From assembly GCF_030297015.1 (NCBI RefSeq), contig NZ_AP028056.1:506939-570938 (forward strand): 64,000 nt of DNA. The letters are read 5' to 3'. Position numbers and translations under genes: made by a program. Within the stretch, counting starts at the first letter, position 1, and each line of letters begins with the position of its first letter. Source of the DNA: Brooklawnia propionicigenes. GTDB lineage: Bacteria; Actinomycetota; Actinomycetes; Propionibacteriales; Propionibacteriaceae. Below are positions 48,681 through 58,199 of this stretch, in pieces. The notes under the pieces are model-generated. The model was not told where the DNA came from. It searched no databases and saw nothing but the letters and a program-made list of their open reading frames with translations.

Positions 48681-49658
48681 GTGACAGCTCAACGTGTCTT
48701 GACCCCAAAACTCGACGTCCCGCAGGTGCAGCGGACCGCTGAGGCCATGCGGACGGCCATCGCGAGTGTCATCGAGGGCAAGACCGAACAGATCGATCTG
48801 GCGATCCTGGTGCTGTTCGCCGGCGGTCACCTGCTCATCGAGGACGTGCCGGGAGTCGGCAAGACCATGTTGGCGAAGGCCCTGGGACGTGCCATCGACT
48901 GCCGGGTGCGCCGGATCCAGTTCACCCCCGACCTGCTGCCCTCCGACATCACCGGCGTCTCGGTGTACAACCAGGAGACCCGCGAGTTCGAATTCAAACC
49001 GGGCGGCGTCTTCGCGAACATCGTGGTGGGCGACGAGATCAACCGCGCCTCACCCAAGACCCAATCGGCGTTGCTGGAGGCCATGGAGGAACGTCAGGTC
49101 AGCGTCGACGGCCAGACGCACCGGCTTCGTCCGCCGTTCATGGTGGTCGCCACCCAGAATCCGATCGAGATGGAAGGCACCTATCCGCTCCCCGAGGCCC
49201 AGCGCGACCGGTTCATGGCCCGCATCGAGATGGGTTACCCCACCCGCGGCGCCGAACTCGAGATGCTCAGCGCCCACGGCGCGGCCAATCCGCTGGCCAG
49301 CCTGCAGCCAGTCACCGACGGCGCCACGCTGACCAAACTTGCGGCGGGCATCGGCGAGGTCCACGTCTCGCAGGCCGTCAAGGAATACATCGTCGACATC
49401 GTGGACGCCACCCGCTCCAGCAGCGATCTGCGGCTGGGTGCCTCTCCGCGCGCTGGGCTGCAGCTGCTGCGTGCGGTGCGGGTGCGGGCCGCAGTGACCG
49501 GCCGCGACTATGTCATTCCCGACGATGTGCAGGCGCTGCTCGCCTCAGTGCTTTCGCATCGCGTGCTGCTGACCTCAGCGGCCCGGCTGGCCGGACGCTC
49601 GGGTGCGGACGCGGTGACCGCGGCCGCAGCTACCGTGGCGCTGCCGCGGAGCATCTGA
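48681..49658 (+). CDS. MoxR-family AAA+ ATPase
   Basis: The product (325 aa from GTG 48681) has Walker A in LIEDVPGVGKTMLAKALG, Walker B in VVGDEINRASPKTQSALLEA, MEERQVSVDG, VVATQNPIEMEGTYPLPEAQ and the sensor-2 region LGASPRAGLQLL. MoxR ATPases act as chaperones with DUF58/von Willebrand-type partners. It is 2 bp upstream of a DUF58 gene and then a transglutaminase gene, the standard trio. The start is uncertain: GAGGGG is 13 nt upstream of this GTG and an ATG at 48594 is possible. Confidence 0.92.
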   Translation: MTAQRVLTPKLDVPQVQRTAEAMRTAIASVIEGKTEQIDLAILVLFAGGHLLIEDVPGVGKTMLAKALGRAIDCRVRRIQFTPDLLPSDITGVSVYNQETREFEFKPGGVFANIVVGDEINRASPKTQSALLEAMEERQVSVDGQTHRLRPPFMVVATQNPIEMEGTYPLPEAQRDRFMARIEMGYPTRGAELEMLSAHGAANPLASLQPVTDGATLTKLAAGIGEVHVSQAVKEYIVDIVDATRSSSDLRLGASPRAGLQLLRAVRVRAAVTGRDYVIPDDVQALLASVLSHRVLLTSAARLAGRSGADAVTAAAATVALPRSI

Positions 49659-49660
49659 TC

Positions 49661-50902
49661 GTGCAGGCCTGGCGCCGCCTCACCCCGCGCGGACGCATCG
49701 TCGGCGTCTTCGGCCTGCTGGCCGGTCTGGCCGGGGTGGTGTTCACCCAGCGCGATCTGTTCTGGCTGGGGGCTTTCGCCTTCGCGGTGGTGATCGGTGC
49801 GCTGTTGATGGTCTCCTGGCCGGTCAAGGGGCTGCGCCACGAACGCCGTCTCGCGGTGACCAGTGTCCCGGTCGGCACCGAGTTCGGAGTCTGGCTCACG
49901 CTGACCAGTTCGGGTGGCGGCCTGCCGAGAATGCTGCATTTCGAGGACGTGGTGCCGCCATCGATGGGTATTCGTCCGCGTTTCGCCTTATCGGGTGGGA
50001 TTCCATCGGACGGCTACCGAGTCGGCTACCGGCTCACCGGAGCCCAGCGCGGCCGCTTCCGGATCGGCCCGTTGCTGGTGCGCAGCCTTGATCCGTTCGG
50101 CTTGGCGCGCAATGACATGGCGTTCGTGACCACCACCGAGATCGCCGTGACTCCCAAGATCTACGAGCTGGGCGGCTTGCGGGCGGGCAGTTCGGGCTCG
50201 TCGGCCGAAGCCCGCAGTGCGCGTGCCGGGCTGGTCGGTCAAGACGACGTGCTGGTCCGCGAATACCGGCGCGGCGATGACGTGCGGCGGGTGCACTGGC
50301 GTTCGACGGCGCGGGCGGGAGAACTGATGGTGCGCCGCGAGGAACAATCGTGGCAGCCCACCACCCGGCTGCTGGTCGACAACCGGCGCTGCGCTCATGT
50401 GGGTGGCGGTCCCGACAGTTCGTTCGAATGGGCGGTGTCGGCTGCCGCGTCGGCCGGGCTCGCGCTGCTCGGCGCCGGTTCCATCCTGGAACTGGCCGAT
50501 GCCGACGGGCTGAGCCTCAGCCCGGATTCGGATCGCAGCGTCCGCTCGCAGCAATTGCTGTACGAACTGACAGATATCACCCTGACCAGCGCAGAGTCGC
50601 TGGCCGCCGGACTGTTCGCCGGCGGCGAGAACCGGCTGCCGAGCTCATCGGTGCTGGCAGTGCTCGGTCAGCTGACCGATGCGGATCTGGCGACCCTGAT
50701 CGAGGCGACGCCACGATCGGGCTCGGCACACGCCCTGTTGCTGGACGTGCAGTCGTTCGCGGGAGGCAGCAGCCGCTCGGCGCAGGCCCGATACGCCGTC
50801 GAGTTGGCCAACCGCGGCTGGATGGTCACTCTGGTGACCGGTTCAACGACGGTGCCGCAGGCCTGGACGGCCCTGCACGAGGCCACCGAGGTGCTGGCAT
50901 GA
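49661..50902 (+). CDS. DUF58-domain protein
   Basis: The 413-aa protein has two N-terminal membrane segments (residues about 11-30 and 34-53), an extracellular or membrane-proximal beta domain and the DUF58 core DDVLVREYRRGDDVRRVHWRSTARAGELMVRREEQ (about 190-225), followed by a von Willebrand A-like region. It is thought to be a partner of the MoxR ATPase. The start is GTG 49661 right after the moxR stop, and its stop overlaps the next ATG (ATGA). Confidence 0.9.
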   Translation: MQAWRRLTPRGRIVGVFGLLAGLAGVVFTQRDLFWLGAFAFAVVIGALLMVSWPVKGLRHERRLAVTSVPVGTEFGVWLTLTSSGGGLPRMLHFEDVVPPSMGIRPRFALSGGIPSDGYRVGYRLTGAQRGRFRIGPLLVRSLDPFGLARNDMAFVTTTEIAVTPKIYELGGLRAGSSGSSAEARSARAGLVGQDDVLVREYRRGDDVRRVHWRSTARAGELMVRREEQSWQPTTRLLVDNRRCAHVGGGPDSSFEWAVSAAASAGLALLGAGSILELADADGLSLSPDSDRSVRSQQLLYELTDITLTSAESLAAGLFAGGENRLPSSSVLAVLGQLTDADLATLIEATPRSGSAHALLLDVQSFAGGSSRSAQARYAVELANRGWMVTLVTGSTTVPQAWTALHEATEVLA

Positions 50903-53058
50903 TCGGCTCGCTGCGCAACTCGATCGCCACGGCTGTCGCTGCTTTTCTGGGCGCGGTTCCCCTGGTCCAGCTGAGTGCCGACCCCCGGCTGTTGCCCGGC
51001 GCGGCTGTGGTGGTGGTCGTCCTGACCGGGCTGGGCTGGCTGGCTCGCCGGCTGTCCCGCCTGACCTGGCCGGGCACAGTGGCACAGCTGCTGGCGGGCT
51101 TCATCATGGTGTGGATCGGATCGGCGTCCGCGTCCGGCGCGGCCGGCCAGACCCGGCCCTGGCAGGTCTTCGCTCTGACCTGGAATCAGGCCGGCGCGCA
51201 CATCTACGGCCAGTCGGTCCCGATGGCCGCCGACGACGCCACTCTCGTGCTGCTGTTGACCGGCGTCGGCGTGCTCACGATCGCGATCGATCTGGCCTTC
51301 ATCGCAGTGCGCAGCGTTCTGCTGGCGGCACTGCCGCTGCTGGGCGGCTATCTCACCTCGATGATCGTGCTGGACGAGGCCGTGGGCATCGGTTCGATCG
51401 TGGCGGTCTGCTCAGGCTGGCTGCTACTGCTGGCCTCCCGCACGATCGATCACGAGCAGCGCTGGCCACGCGGACTCAGCAGCAAGGACGACGCGAAGTT
51501 CAATGCGCGCGGCTTCACCGGGCTTGCCGCCGGCCTGGGGATCGTCTCGATCGCCACCGCAGTGGTTGCGGGCTTGGCGATACCGCCCGATGGCCAGAGC
51601 TGGCTGCCCCGGGGCAACGTGGGCAACAATCAGTCGATCGATCTGATCGACCCCACGATCCAGCTCAACGAGAACCTGCATCGTCCCGACGAACGACCGG
51701 TACTGTCGTACACCACCTCGGCCCCGGACGGCGTGCGGCTGCGCAGCACCGCGTTGACCGCGATGAATGCCGATGGCTGGCAGCTGCAACAGATGGACCT
51801 GCTGCCGGGCACCCCGGAGGCACCCTCATTGAGTGGCACACAGACCCCTGTCACCACGCAGATCGCGATCGGCGATTTCCAGTCGAACTATCTCCCGGCC
51901 CCCTATCTCCCGCTGAGCTGGGATGTCGATGGATCGTGGAGCTACGATCCGCGCACCCTCACCGTGCTCAATGTCGACCGGCGCCGCAACAATCAGGCCG
52001 TGGCCGGACTCTCGTACTCGGTCGACAGCCTGCTGGCCCAGCCCGACGCCGACGAATTGGCGAATGCGACGGCGGACAGCATCGATGACACCGGCCTGGA
52101 CGACGACGTGCCTTCCGAGATCATCGACCTCGCCCATCAGATCACCGACGGCGCGCAAAGCGACGGCGCGAAGGCGCTGGCGCTGCAGAACTGGCTGAAC
52201 GATCCCGCTCGGTTCACCTACGATCTGAACGCGCCGGAGGGCACCGGCTACGAGGTGCTGGTGAACTTCTTGTTCAACGACCGTCGCGGATACTGCATCC
52301 ATTTCGCTTCGTCGATGGCGCTGATGGCCAAAGCCGTGGGAATCCCGGCCCGAGTCGCGGTCGGGTTCACCGCGGGCACCCAGCAGGCGGACGGCTCCTG
52401 GCTGGTAACCTCGCACAATATGCATGCCTGGCCGGAGCTCTACTTCGCCGGCCTCGGCTGGGTCGGTTTCGAACCGACGGTCTCGCTGGGCAGCCAGCAG
52501 CCGCCGCAGACCGAGCCCACTCCGCAGACCCCCGAGGCCGAGCCGACTCCGCAGGCGCCGGAGAACCCCGAAGACACTCCCGCTCCCGATGTGCCGGCCC
52601 CGCTGCCCTCGCCGGTCGCGCGAATATCGATCGATCCGCGGGTGCTCGCTGGCATACTGGCCGGCCTGGTGGCCCTGGCAAGCCCAGCGCTGGCGCGGAT
52701 GGGCATCCGGCGCAAGCGGCTGGCGTCCAGCGACGCCGGCGACCGGGTGGCCGGCGCCTGGCGTGAACTGCAGGCAACTGCGGTGGATCTGGGCATGCCC
52801 TGGCCCGCGGCGACCCCGCGGCAGGTGGCCGCCATGGCGTGGCCCGGGTTGGATGCCGAGGGACGAGCCGCTTTGCGCCGCATCGCCCTACTGGTGGAAC
52901 GACGACGCTACGCCGCTGCCCCGCCGCCGGTGGCCGAGGTGGCCACCGATGTGGGCCTGATCAGCGCGCAGTGGTATTCGTCGGTCAGCAAGGGCAGGCG
53001 GCTGGCCGCCCGCATGTTGCCCAGATCGCTGTTTCTCGGACGCAAGAGGCGCGTCTGA
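50899..53058 (+). CDS. Transglutaminase-like membrane protein (TgpA-type)
   Basis: The 719-aa protein has about six N-terminal membrane helices (residues 8-220), an extracellular transglutaminase core and a Pro/Thr/Glu linker (about 535-575), then another helix (LAGILAGLVALASPALARMG) and a cytoplasmic DUF4129-like tail. Catalytic Cys is in RRGYCIHFASSMALMAKAVG, His in TSHNMHAWPELYF, and the third site is Glu in GWVGFEPTVS where many enzymes have Asp. Substrate is unknown. It completes a moxR-DUF58-transglutaminase operon. Confidence 0.9.
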   Translation: MIGSLRNSIATAVAAFLGAVPLVQLSADPRLLPGAAVVVVVLTGLGWLARRLSRLTWPGTVAQLLAGFIMVWIGSASASGAAGQTRPWQVFALTWNQAGAHIYGQSVPMAADDATLVLLLTGVGVLTIAIDLAFIAVRSVLLAALPLLGGYLTSMIVLDEAVGIGSIVAVCSGWLLLLASRTIDHEQRWPRGLSSKDDAKFNARGFTGLAAGLGIVSIATAVVAGLAIPPDGQSWLPRGNVGNNQSIDLIDPTIQLNENLHRPDERPVLSYTTSAPDGVRLRSTALTAMNADGWQLQQMDLLPGTPEAPSLSGTQTPVTTQIAIGDFQSNYLPAPYLPLSWDVDGSWSYDPRTLTVLNVDRRRNNQAVAGLSYSVDSLLAQPDADELANATADSIDDTGLDDDVPSEIIDLAHQITDGAQSDGAKALALQNWLNDPARFTYDLNAPEGTGYEVLVNFLFNDRRGYCIHFASSMALMAKAVGIPARVAVGFTAGTQQADGSWLVTSHNMHAWPELYFAGLGWVGFEPTVSLGSQQPPQTEPTPQTPEAEPTPQAPENPEDTPAPDVPAPLPSPVARISIDPRVLAGILAGLVALASPALARMGIRRKRLASSDAGDRVAGAWRELQATAVDLGMPWPAATPRQVAAMAWPGLDAEGRAALRRIALLVERRRYAAAPPPVAEVATDVGLISAQWYSSVSKGRRLAARMLPRSLFLGRKRRV

Positions 53059-53075
53059 GCGGCCGGTCGGCGGCT

Positions 53076-54209
53076 TCAGCCAGCCGCACCGAGCTTGATC
53101 AGGCGCATCGCGGTCGCCGCGGCCCGTTCCAGATTGTTGGGGCCGTCGGCCAGTGCATCCGCCAGAGTCCCTGGCCCGGGCATGATCGGGACGACCGCTT
53201 CGAAACCCCGGCCGACCAGGTCGTCGGCGCCACGACCCAGCGTGCCGGCGAAGGCGATGACGGGGACGCCGTAGCGTCCGGCGACATCGGCAACCCCGGC
53301 CGGAGTCTTGCCCGACAGCGTCTGGAAGTCCATGCCGCCTTCACCGGTCAGCACGAAGTCGGCGCCGTCGATCGCCTCCGCGAGGTGAGCGGCCTCCGCG
53401 ACGACCTCGGCCCCGCGACGCATCCGGGCGCCGATGGCCAAGAATGCCGCGCCCAGGCCCCCGGCCGCACCGGCTCCCGGTTCCTCACGCACATCGGGAG
53501 CTCCAGCGGCCACCAGCGCCTCGGCCACTTTCTCGAGAATCCCGTCGAGGTAGCGGACATCGTCGGGGCCGGCCCCCTTCTGCGGACCGAAAACCGCCGC
53601 CGACCCATGCGGGCCGAGCAGCGGGTTGGTGACGTCGCACGCGAGGTCGATCTCGACATCGGCCAGCCGAGGATCCAGCCCGCTGAGATCAGCTCGGTCA
53701 AGATCGGCCAGAGCGGCCGGGTTCGGGGCCAGCTCGCTGCCGTCGGCCGCCAGCCATTTCACTCCCAGGCCGGCCAGCATGCCCGCCCCGCAGTCGGTGG
53801 TCGCGCTGCCACCGAGCCCGATGATGAAGCGGTTGGCCGCGTTGTCCAAGGCGTCACGGACCAGATCGGCCACACCCAATGAGCTACTGTGCAGCACATC
53901 TCGTTCGTCCGGGTTGATCTGCCCGATCCCGACCGCACTGGCGACTTCGATGATGACCAGACCGTCGGGTGTCAGGCCATAGCCAGCCTCAATGGGGCGG
54001 CCGAGCGCGTCGTGCGTCGAGATCATCCGCCACCGGCCGTCCAATGCGGAGACCAGTGCGTCGGTGGTTCCCTCGCCGCCATCGGCCATCGGGACTTCGA
54101 CGCACTGCGCATCCGGAAACACCGTACGTACGCCTGCAGAGATCGCTGCCGCCGCTTCGGCTGCGGTCATCGATTCCTTGAACGAGTCCGGCGCCACAAC
54201 AACTTTCAT
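53076..54209 (-). CDS. Glycerate kinase (GarK/GlxK family)
   Basis: The 377-aa protein starts MKVVVAPDSFKESMTAAEAA and has VPMADGGEGTTDALV, FIIGLGGSATTDCGAGML, GPQKGAGPDD and TGEGGMDFQTLSGKTPAGVA, all hallmarks of type I glycerate kinases, which phosphorylate D-glycerate to 2- or 3-phosphoglycerate and feed glycolysis. It is convergent with the transglutaminase gene, 17 bp away, where a weak GCGGCT/AGCCGC hairpin lies. No other glyoxylate genes are nearby. Confidence 0.93.
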   Translation of the reverse strand: MKVVVAPDSFKESMTAAEAAAAISAGVRTVFPDAQCVEVPMADGGEGTTDALVSALDGRWRMISTHDALGRPIEAGYGLTPDGLVIIEVASAVGIGQINPDERDVLHSSSLGVADLVRDALDNAANRFIIGLGGSATTDCGAGMLAGLGVKWLAADGSELAPNPAALADLDRADLSGLDPRLADVEIDLACDVTNPLLGPHGSAAVFGPQKGAGPDDVRYLDGILEKVAEALVAAGAPDVREEPGAGAAGGLGAAFLAIGARMRRGAEVVAEAAHLAEAIDGADFVLTGEGGMDFQTLSGKTPAGVADVAGRYGVPVIAFAGTLGRGADDLVGRGFEAVVPIMPGPGTLADALADGPNNLERAAATAMRLIKLGAAG

Positions 54210-54293
54210 TCTTGTTACCCGTTATCTCCGCACCCTTGCGGACCTGTGTCGTCAGACGATCTGCGACGCTACCTACTTGCTTGCCTCAGATTG

Positions 54294-54665
54294 TCAGAAG
54301 CCGCCCTCTTGGCGACGACGCCAACGGTCCTCCATCTTGCCCATGAAGGGCTCAGAATTGGGTGGCGGAGTGCGCTTACCGCGCGCATCCGAATCCGTGG
54401 CTTTGCGCCACGAGCCCAAGGCGATCACGGTGGCAACCAGCATGGCGATGAAACCGATCACGCTGACAGCCCAGCTCGTCTGCATACCCACAACCAGCAA
54501 GACCAGGCCAACCACAAAAAGCACGCCAGCCAATGTTGCCCGGCGCCCATGTATTTGACGAGGGGTGCTGGATGAACCGAGGGTCTGAGCGAGTTTCGGA
54601 TCGTCCGCAGCCAAGGAAGCTTCGAGCTGTTCTAGGAGCCGCTGCTCCTCTTCTGAAAGCGCCAT
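54294..54665 (-). CDS. DUF3040 small membrane protein
   Basis: The 123-aa protein begins MALSEEEQRLLEQLEASLAADDPKLAQTL, the DUF3040 signature, followed by two membrane helices (residues about 44-61 and 66-84) and a basic tail. The family is actinobacterial and often encoded near division genes; function is unknown. GGAGGGGAA is immediately before the ATG. Its upstream region has unusual repeats. Confidence 0.88.
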   Translation of the reverse strand: MALSEEEQRLLEQLEASLAADDPKLAQTLGSSSTPRQIHGRRATLAGVLFVVGLVLLVVGMQTSWAVSVIGFIAMLVATVIALGSWRKATDSDARGKRTPPPNSEPFMGKMEDRWRRRQEGGF

Positions 54666-54690
54666 TTCCTCCCCTCCTTTGCCTCGCCGC

Positions 54691-54712
54691 GGTGACCACC
54701 TGTGCGGTCACC
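54691..54712. repeat. Inverted repeat GGTGACC-N8-GGTCACC
   Basis: GGTGACC (54691-54697) and GGTCACC (54706-54712) form a 7-bp perfect inverted repeat 26 bp before the DUF3040 start codon. It could be an operator or a leader hairpin. Confidence 0.55.
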
Positions 54713-54722
54713 AAACGTCTTG

Positions 54723-54753
54723 TTATAAGTGTAGATGGTCTTATAAGTGTAGA
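54723..54753. repeat. 13-bp direct repeat TTATAAGTGTAGA, 18-bp period
   Basis: TTATAAGTGTAGA occurs at 54723-54735 and 54741-54753, separated by TGGTC. On the minus strand each copy contains a TATAA-like hexamer, so the pair may be tandem -10 elements or a repeated regulator site for the DUF3040 gene. Confidence 0.6.
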
Positions 54754-54964
54754 GGCCCGAAGGTCGCTCTCACGACGGCTTGTTACCAAGAGGTGACCAC
54801 CGCCCACCCGCGCAGTGGTTGCGGCGGTCCCTGACCTCCCCTGAGGTAGCGGACGAAAGCCCCGCAGACACCCGGACGCCCGGGCCAATCCGCGTACGAC
54901 ATCCCGCACTGCCTTGCGAGATGTCCGGAACGCGTATCAGGCGCGCCACGCACCGACTCGTGGA

Positions 54965-55895
54965 TCAGTCGGCGAGGACCGGATCTGACGTCACGGCCAC
55001 GTATGCCCACACGTCCAACCCGAGCGGAGAGAGCCCGTTGATGACGGCGCGGCGGACCTCGTCTTCCTGCGCGATGCTCCAGGTGTCCGGCGCGACGACG
55101 AAGTCCACTTCGACGTAGATCTTCTGCCCCACCTTACCGGCTCGAGTAATCGGGCTGGGGAGGCCGAACTCGGCACGAACGGTCTCGATCACGGTGATGA
55201 TGCGGGCTGCCAACTCTGGCGGCGGTGCGCCCTCGAGCAGTTCGTTCATCCCCGACCGGATGAGTCGCACCGGCACCGCGGCGAGCACCAGGCAGGCAAT
55301 GATGACAAGGATCGGGTCCGCGAAACGGGCGACATCGCGTAGTGGCGTTGTGAGGAGGATGGCTACCGCGATCGCACCCACGAACATGACGACGCTGAGC
55401 ACTGATCCCGCCTGCCATTGCGACGCCTCGGCGGCAATCAGGTCGGATCCCGGAGCCGACCTGCGCAGCCACCGTGCGACGCCGAATCCGACCAGCCCGG
55501 TGACAAGTCCGTACAAGGATATGACGACAACGTTCACCTCGCTTCCGCCGTCGCGGATGACCACGAGTGCATCTCCGAGCGCCAGTACGAGCGTCCCGGC
55601 CAGCGCGAGCCCTTGAATCACGACCATCAGCGGGGCAAGCGCGTCGCGGCCGAACGGGAAGCGGCGAGTGGGCCCCGCCGTTGCGGCGAGCGGCTTGCAG
55701 GGACGCCCACGAGAGGATCAGCCCGACCGCCATATAGGCGCCGTCGAACACGATGATGCGTATGCCGCTCACGACGCCCACGGCCAGCGCGGCGATCGCC
55801 AGCACCACTGATAAAAGCAGGGATGCTGTGAGAGCACGTAGTTCGCGTCGACGAAGCTCGCTGAGTGCGCTATCTCCGACCAGCACACTGCTCAT
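54965..55895 (-). pseudogene. Cation diffusion facilitator transporter, frameshifted
   Basis: The N-terminal frame (from ATG 55895: MSSVLVGDSALSELRRRELR..., with IIVFDGAYMAVGLILSWASL) and the C-terminal frame (PTRRFPFGRDALAPLMVVIQ..., ending at 54965) are parts of one cation-diffusion-facilitator protein of about 310 aa that exports divalent metals. They join if one base is removed from the run of four G (minus strand) at 55673-55676. As it stands, translation leaves the frame after SLQAARRNGG. The rest is intact (membrane helices, cytoplasmic C-terminal domain), so this could be a recent lesion, a phase-variable tract or a sequencing error. Confidence 0.82.
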
Positions 55896-56030
55896 GGCGT
55901 CACCCTAGCCCAATCCAGCGGGAGCCTACGTTCTGAGCCGGGTATCACTCTGAGCGGCCCCGTCGATCGTGTTATTTGCACCGTGACCTGTCAGTGATCC
56001 CACGATTTGCCGAGCTTCGTTGCCGCGCGG

Positions 56031-58199
56031 CTAGGGATCTATCAGCTCGGCAATGGTGGTCGTCCGGCGTCTGATGATGGCTACCGCGCTCGCTGCCAGA
56101 CCGACGAGCAGCCAGAACACCAGCTGGAAGACACTGACAACCGTGCCGCTGGACCCAGTGATCAAGGAGCGCATCGCGTCCAGGGCGGGCGCCATCGGGG
56201 AGATCGCTCTCACAGTGGCGAAGACCCCCGGTATCGCATTGGTGATCATCGGCGCCATGGCCACGATCACCAGGCCTAGCGAGACGAATCGTCCGGCGCT
56301 GCCGAGCCATGCGACCAACGCATGGTTGACCGCCACAAAAGCAAGCCCGGCAAGCAGCGTGATCCCAAGCAGTCCTATCAGCGTGCCGAACGGCAGACCC
56401 ATCGCGATCTGACCGATCGCGGTGACTGCCACTGCCTGGATGCCGACCACGATCACCCCCGGCAGCATCGCCTCGGCGACCAGATAGGCCGATGGACGCG
56501 CCGAGCTCAGCAGCTGCTTGCTCAGCGCCCGCACCACCACGAAGGTGGCCATCGCCCCTGCCCACAGCGCGAGCACCATCAGCGCCGTCGCCCAACCGGT
56601 GCCCACGGTCGCGGTACCCAGCAGATTGCCCGTGGCCACCGGCGAGGAGACCACCTCCGACAGGTTCTGGCGATCCGAATCGCTGTAGGACGGGATCTGG
56701 TCCTTGCCCGCGGCAAGTCCATCGGCGAACTGGCTGGTGCCATCGGCCAGCTGTGCCCCGCCGTCGGCGAGTTGAGCCATACCGTCCGCCAGTTGTCCGG
56801 CACCGTCGTTCAGCTGCGTCATGCCATCGCTGAGCTGCGCGGCACCATCGGCCAACTGGCTCGCACCATCAGCACTCTGCTGGATGCCGTCCACCAGCGG
56901 TGCCATTCCCGCCGCGAACTCGCTCACCCCACCCGACAGCTGTTGGGCGCCCGTCTTCAGCTCCTCGCCACCGTCGCGCAACTGAGTCAAGGTATCCAAG
57001 ACGTTGATACCGCCTTCGGGAAGCTGGACGCCGGCCAGTTGATCCGGCAGCGCGTCCAGTGTCTCGATAACCGGACCGAGGGTGTCGTCGGCGCGCACCT
57101 GGTTCATTGTGTCGTTGGCACTGCCGATACCGAGCCGGATCGCCTCGTAGTACGAATCGCAGCCACCTTCCACGGCCTGCAGGTCCGGCGGGCAGGGGAA
57201 TCGCCGCGCGAGTTCGTCCCTGCTCATGTCATTGAGGGCCTCCAACTGGGCGACACCGTCCTGCACCTGCCGCATCGTCGCGACCGCCTGGTCCAGGCCC
57301 TCCTGGTCGCCCGAGATCCGCTGGACGATCTCCACCAGCTGCGGGTAGTCGGCGAGCACATCGATCGCGGGGTCGACGATCTGATTGATTCCATCGACAT
57401 ACTGCCCGACACCGTCGGACAGTTGCGCTGAGCCGTCGGCCAGCTGAGCGGCACCATCGGGCAGGGCCGCCACCGAACCGGCCATGGTGTTCAGGCCGCC
57501 GGCCAGCTGGGATGTTCCGCCGGAAAGCTGTGCCGCGCCGTCCGCCGCCTGCCCGACGCCGGCGGCGAGCTGCCCCGCGCCGCCGGCGCTCTGGTTGAGA
57601 CCATCGGCCAGCTGCGCACTGCCCTCGGCCAGTTGAGAGGCAGCATCGGCCATCGTGACGAACTGCTCCCCCATCTGATTGAAGCCGATGTAGATCTGAT
57701 CGAGATAGGCCGTCGTCAGCGTTCCATTGAGCACCCGGGCCGCTTCCTGAGCGACCACCTTGCCCAGCGTGGCATCGGCGATGCCGGCGACCGGCGAGGT
57801 CTCCACCTGGATCGTCGCTTGGTGTGCGTCGGCCGCGGGCCCTGCATATGAGGTTGCGGCCGCCGAGAACTCCTGCGGGATGACCACCATCGCCGCGTAC
57901 TTGCCGGTCTTGAGGCCGGCCCGGGCGCCGTCCAGCGTCGCCTGCTCCCAGGCCAGGTTCTGCACTCGGTCCGAGTCGACCAGTGCTGCGGTGAGCTGGC
58001 GTCCCATCGGAACGATCTGCCCGGCCAGCTCGACCGCCTCGTCCTGATTCACCACCGCTGCCCGTACGGTGTCGAGCCGCTGGTCGCTGCTCCAGGTCGC
58101 CCACAGCAGTCCGCCGAGCACCAGCACCGGAACCAGGATCAGGCCCAGCCAGGTCGTCCAGCGGCTCGGTTTGGCGGCGTTCACTCGTTCGATGGTCAT
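56031..58199 (-). CDS. YhgE/Pip-family membrane protein with heptad rods
   Basis: The 722-aa protein has one N-terminal helix (residues 17-37), an extracytoplasmic region and about five C-terminal helices (from about 530). The outer region contains two blocks of seven-residue repeats of the type QLADGAA (about 188-272 and 405-500), predicted to form helical rods, and a Cys pair (FPCPPDLQAVEGGC) that may be a disulfide. This matches YhgE/Pip (phage infection protein) membrane proteins, which often partner ABC- or MMPL-type exporters. Its ATG overlaps the MMPL stop (ATGA), so the two are coupled. Confidence 0.9.
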   Translation of the reverse strand: MTIERVNAAKPSRWTTWLGLILVPVLVLGGLLWATWSSDQRLDTVRAAVVNQDEAVELAGQIVPMGRQLTAALVDSDRVQNLAWEQATLDGARAGLKTGKYAAMVVIPQEFSAAATSYAGPAADAHQATIQVETSPVAGIADATLGKVVAQEAARVLNGTLTTAYLDQIYIGFNQMGEQFVTMADAASQLAEGSAQLADGLNQSAGGAGQLAAGVGQAADGAAQLSGGTSQLAGGLNTMAGSVAALPDGAAQLADGSAQLSDGVGQYVDGINQIVDPAIDVLADYPQLVEIVQRISGDQEGLDQAVATMRQVQDGVAQLEALNDMSRDELARRFPCPPDLQAVEGGCDSYYEAIRLGIGSANDTMNQVRADDTLGPVIETLDALPDQLAGVQLPEGGINVLDTLTQLRDGGEELKTGAQQLSGGVSEFAAGMAPLVDGIQQSADGASQLADGAAQLSDGMTQLNDGAGQLADGMAQLADGGAQLADGTSQFADGLAAGKDQIPSYSDSDRQNLSEVVSSPVATGNLLGTATVGTGWATALMVLALWAGAMATFVVVRALSKQLLSSARPSAYLVAEAMLPGVIVVGIQAVAVTAIGQIAMGLPFGTLIGLLGITLLAGLAFVAVNHALVAWLGSAGRFVSLGLVIVAMAPMITNAIPGVFATVRAISPMAPALDAMRSLITGSSGTVVSVFQLVFWLLVGLAASAVAIIRRRTTTIAELIDP

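Larger units (their letters stand above)
54666..54964. other. Repeat-rich intergenic region upstream of the DUF3040 gene
   Basis: No gene is seen in these 299 bp. They hold an inverted repeat (54691-54712), a 13-bp tandem repeat (54723-54753), a second copy of GGTGACCACC at 54792-54801 and a second CTTGTTA at 54779-54785. The part from about 54830 to 54964, next to the CDF stop, shows no clear element. Confidence 0.6.

Noticed and set aside
56500-57650. Tandem DNA repeats in the YhgE gene as a mobile or CRISPR-like array
   Set aside because: The repetition follows a 21-bp codon pattern for heptads within one open frame; it is protein-level repetition, with no spacers.
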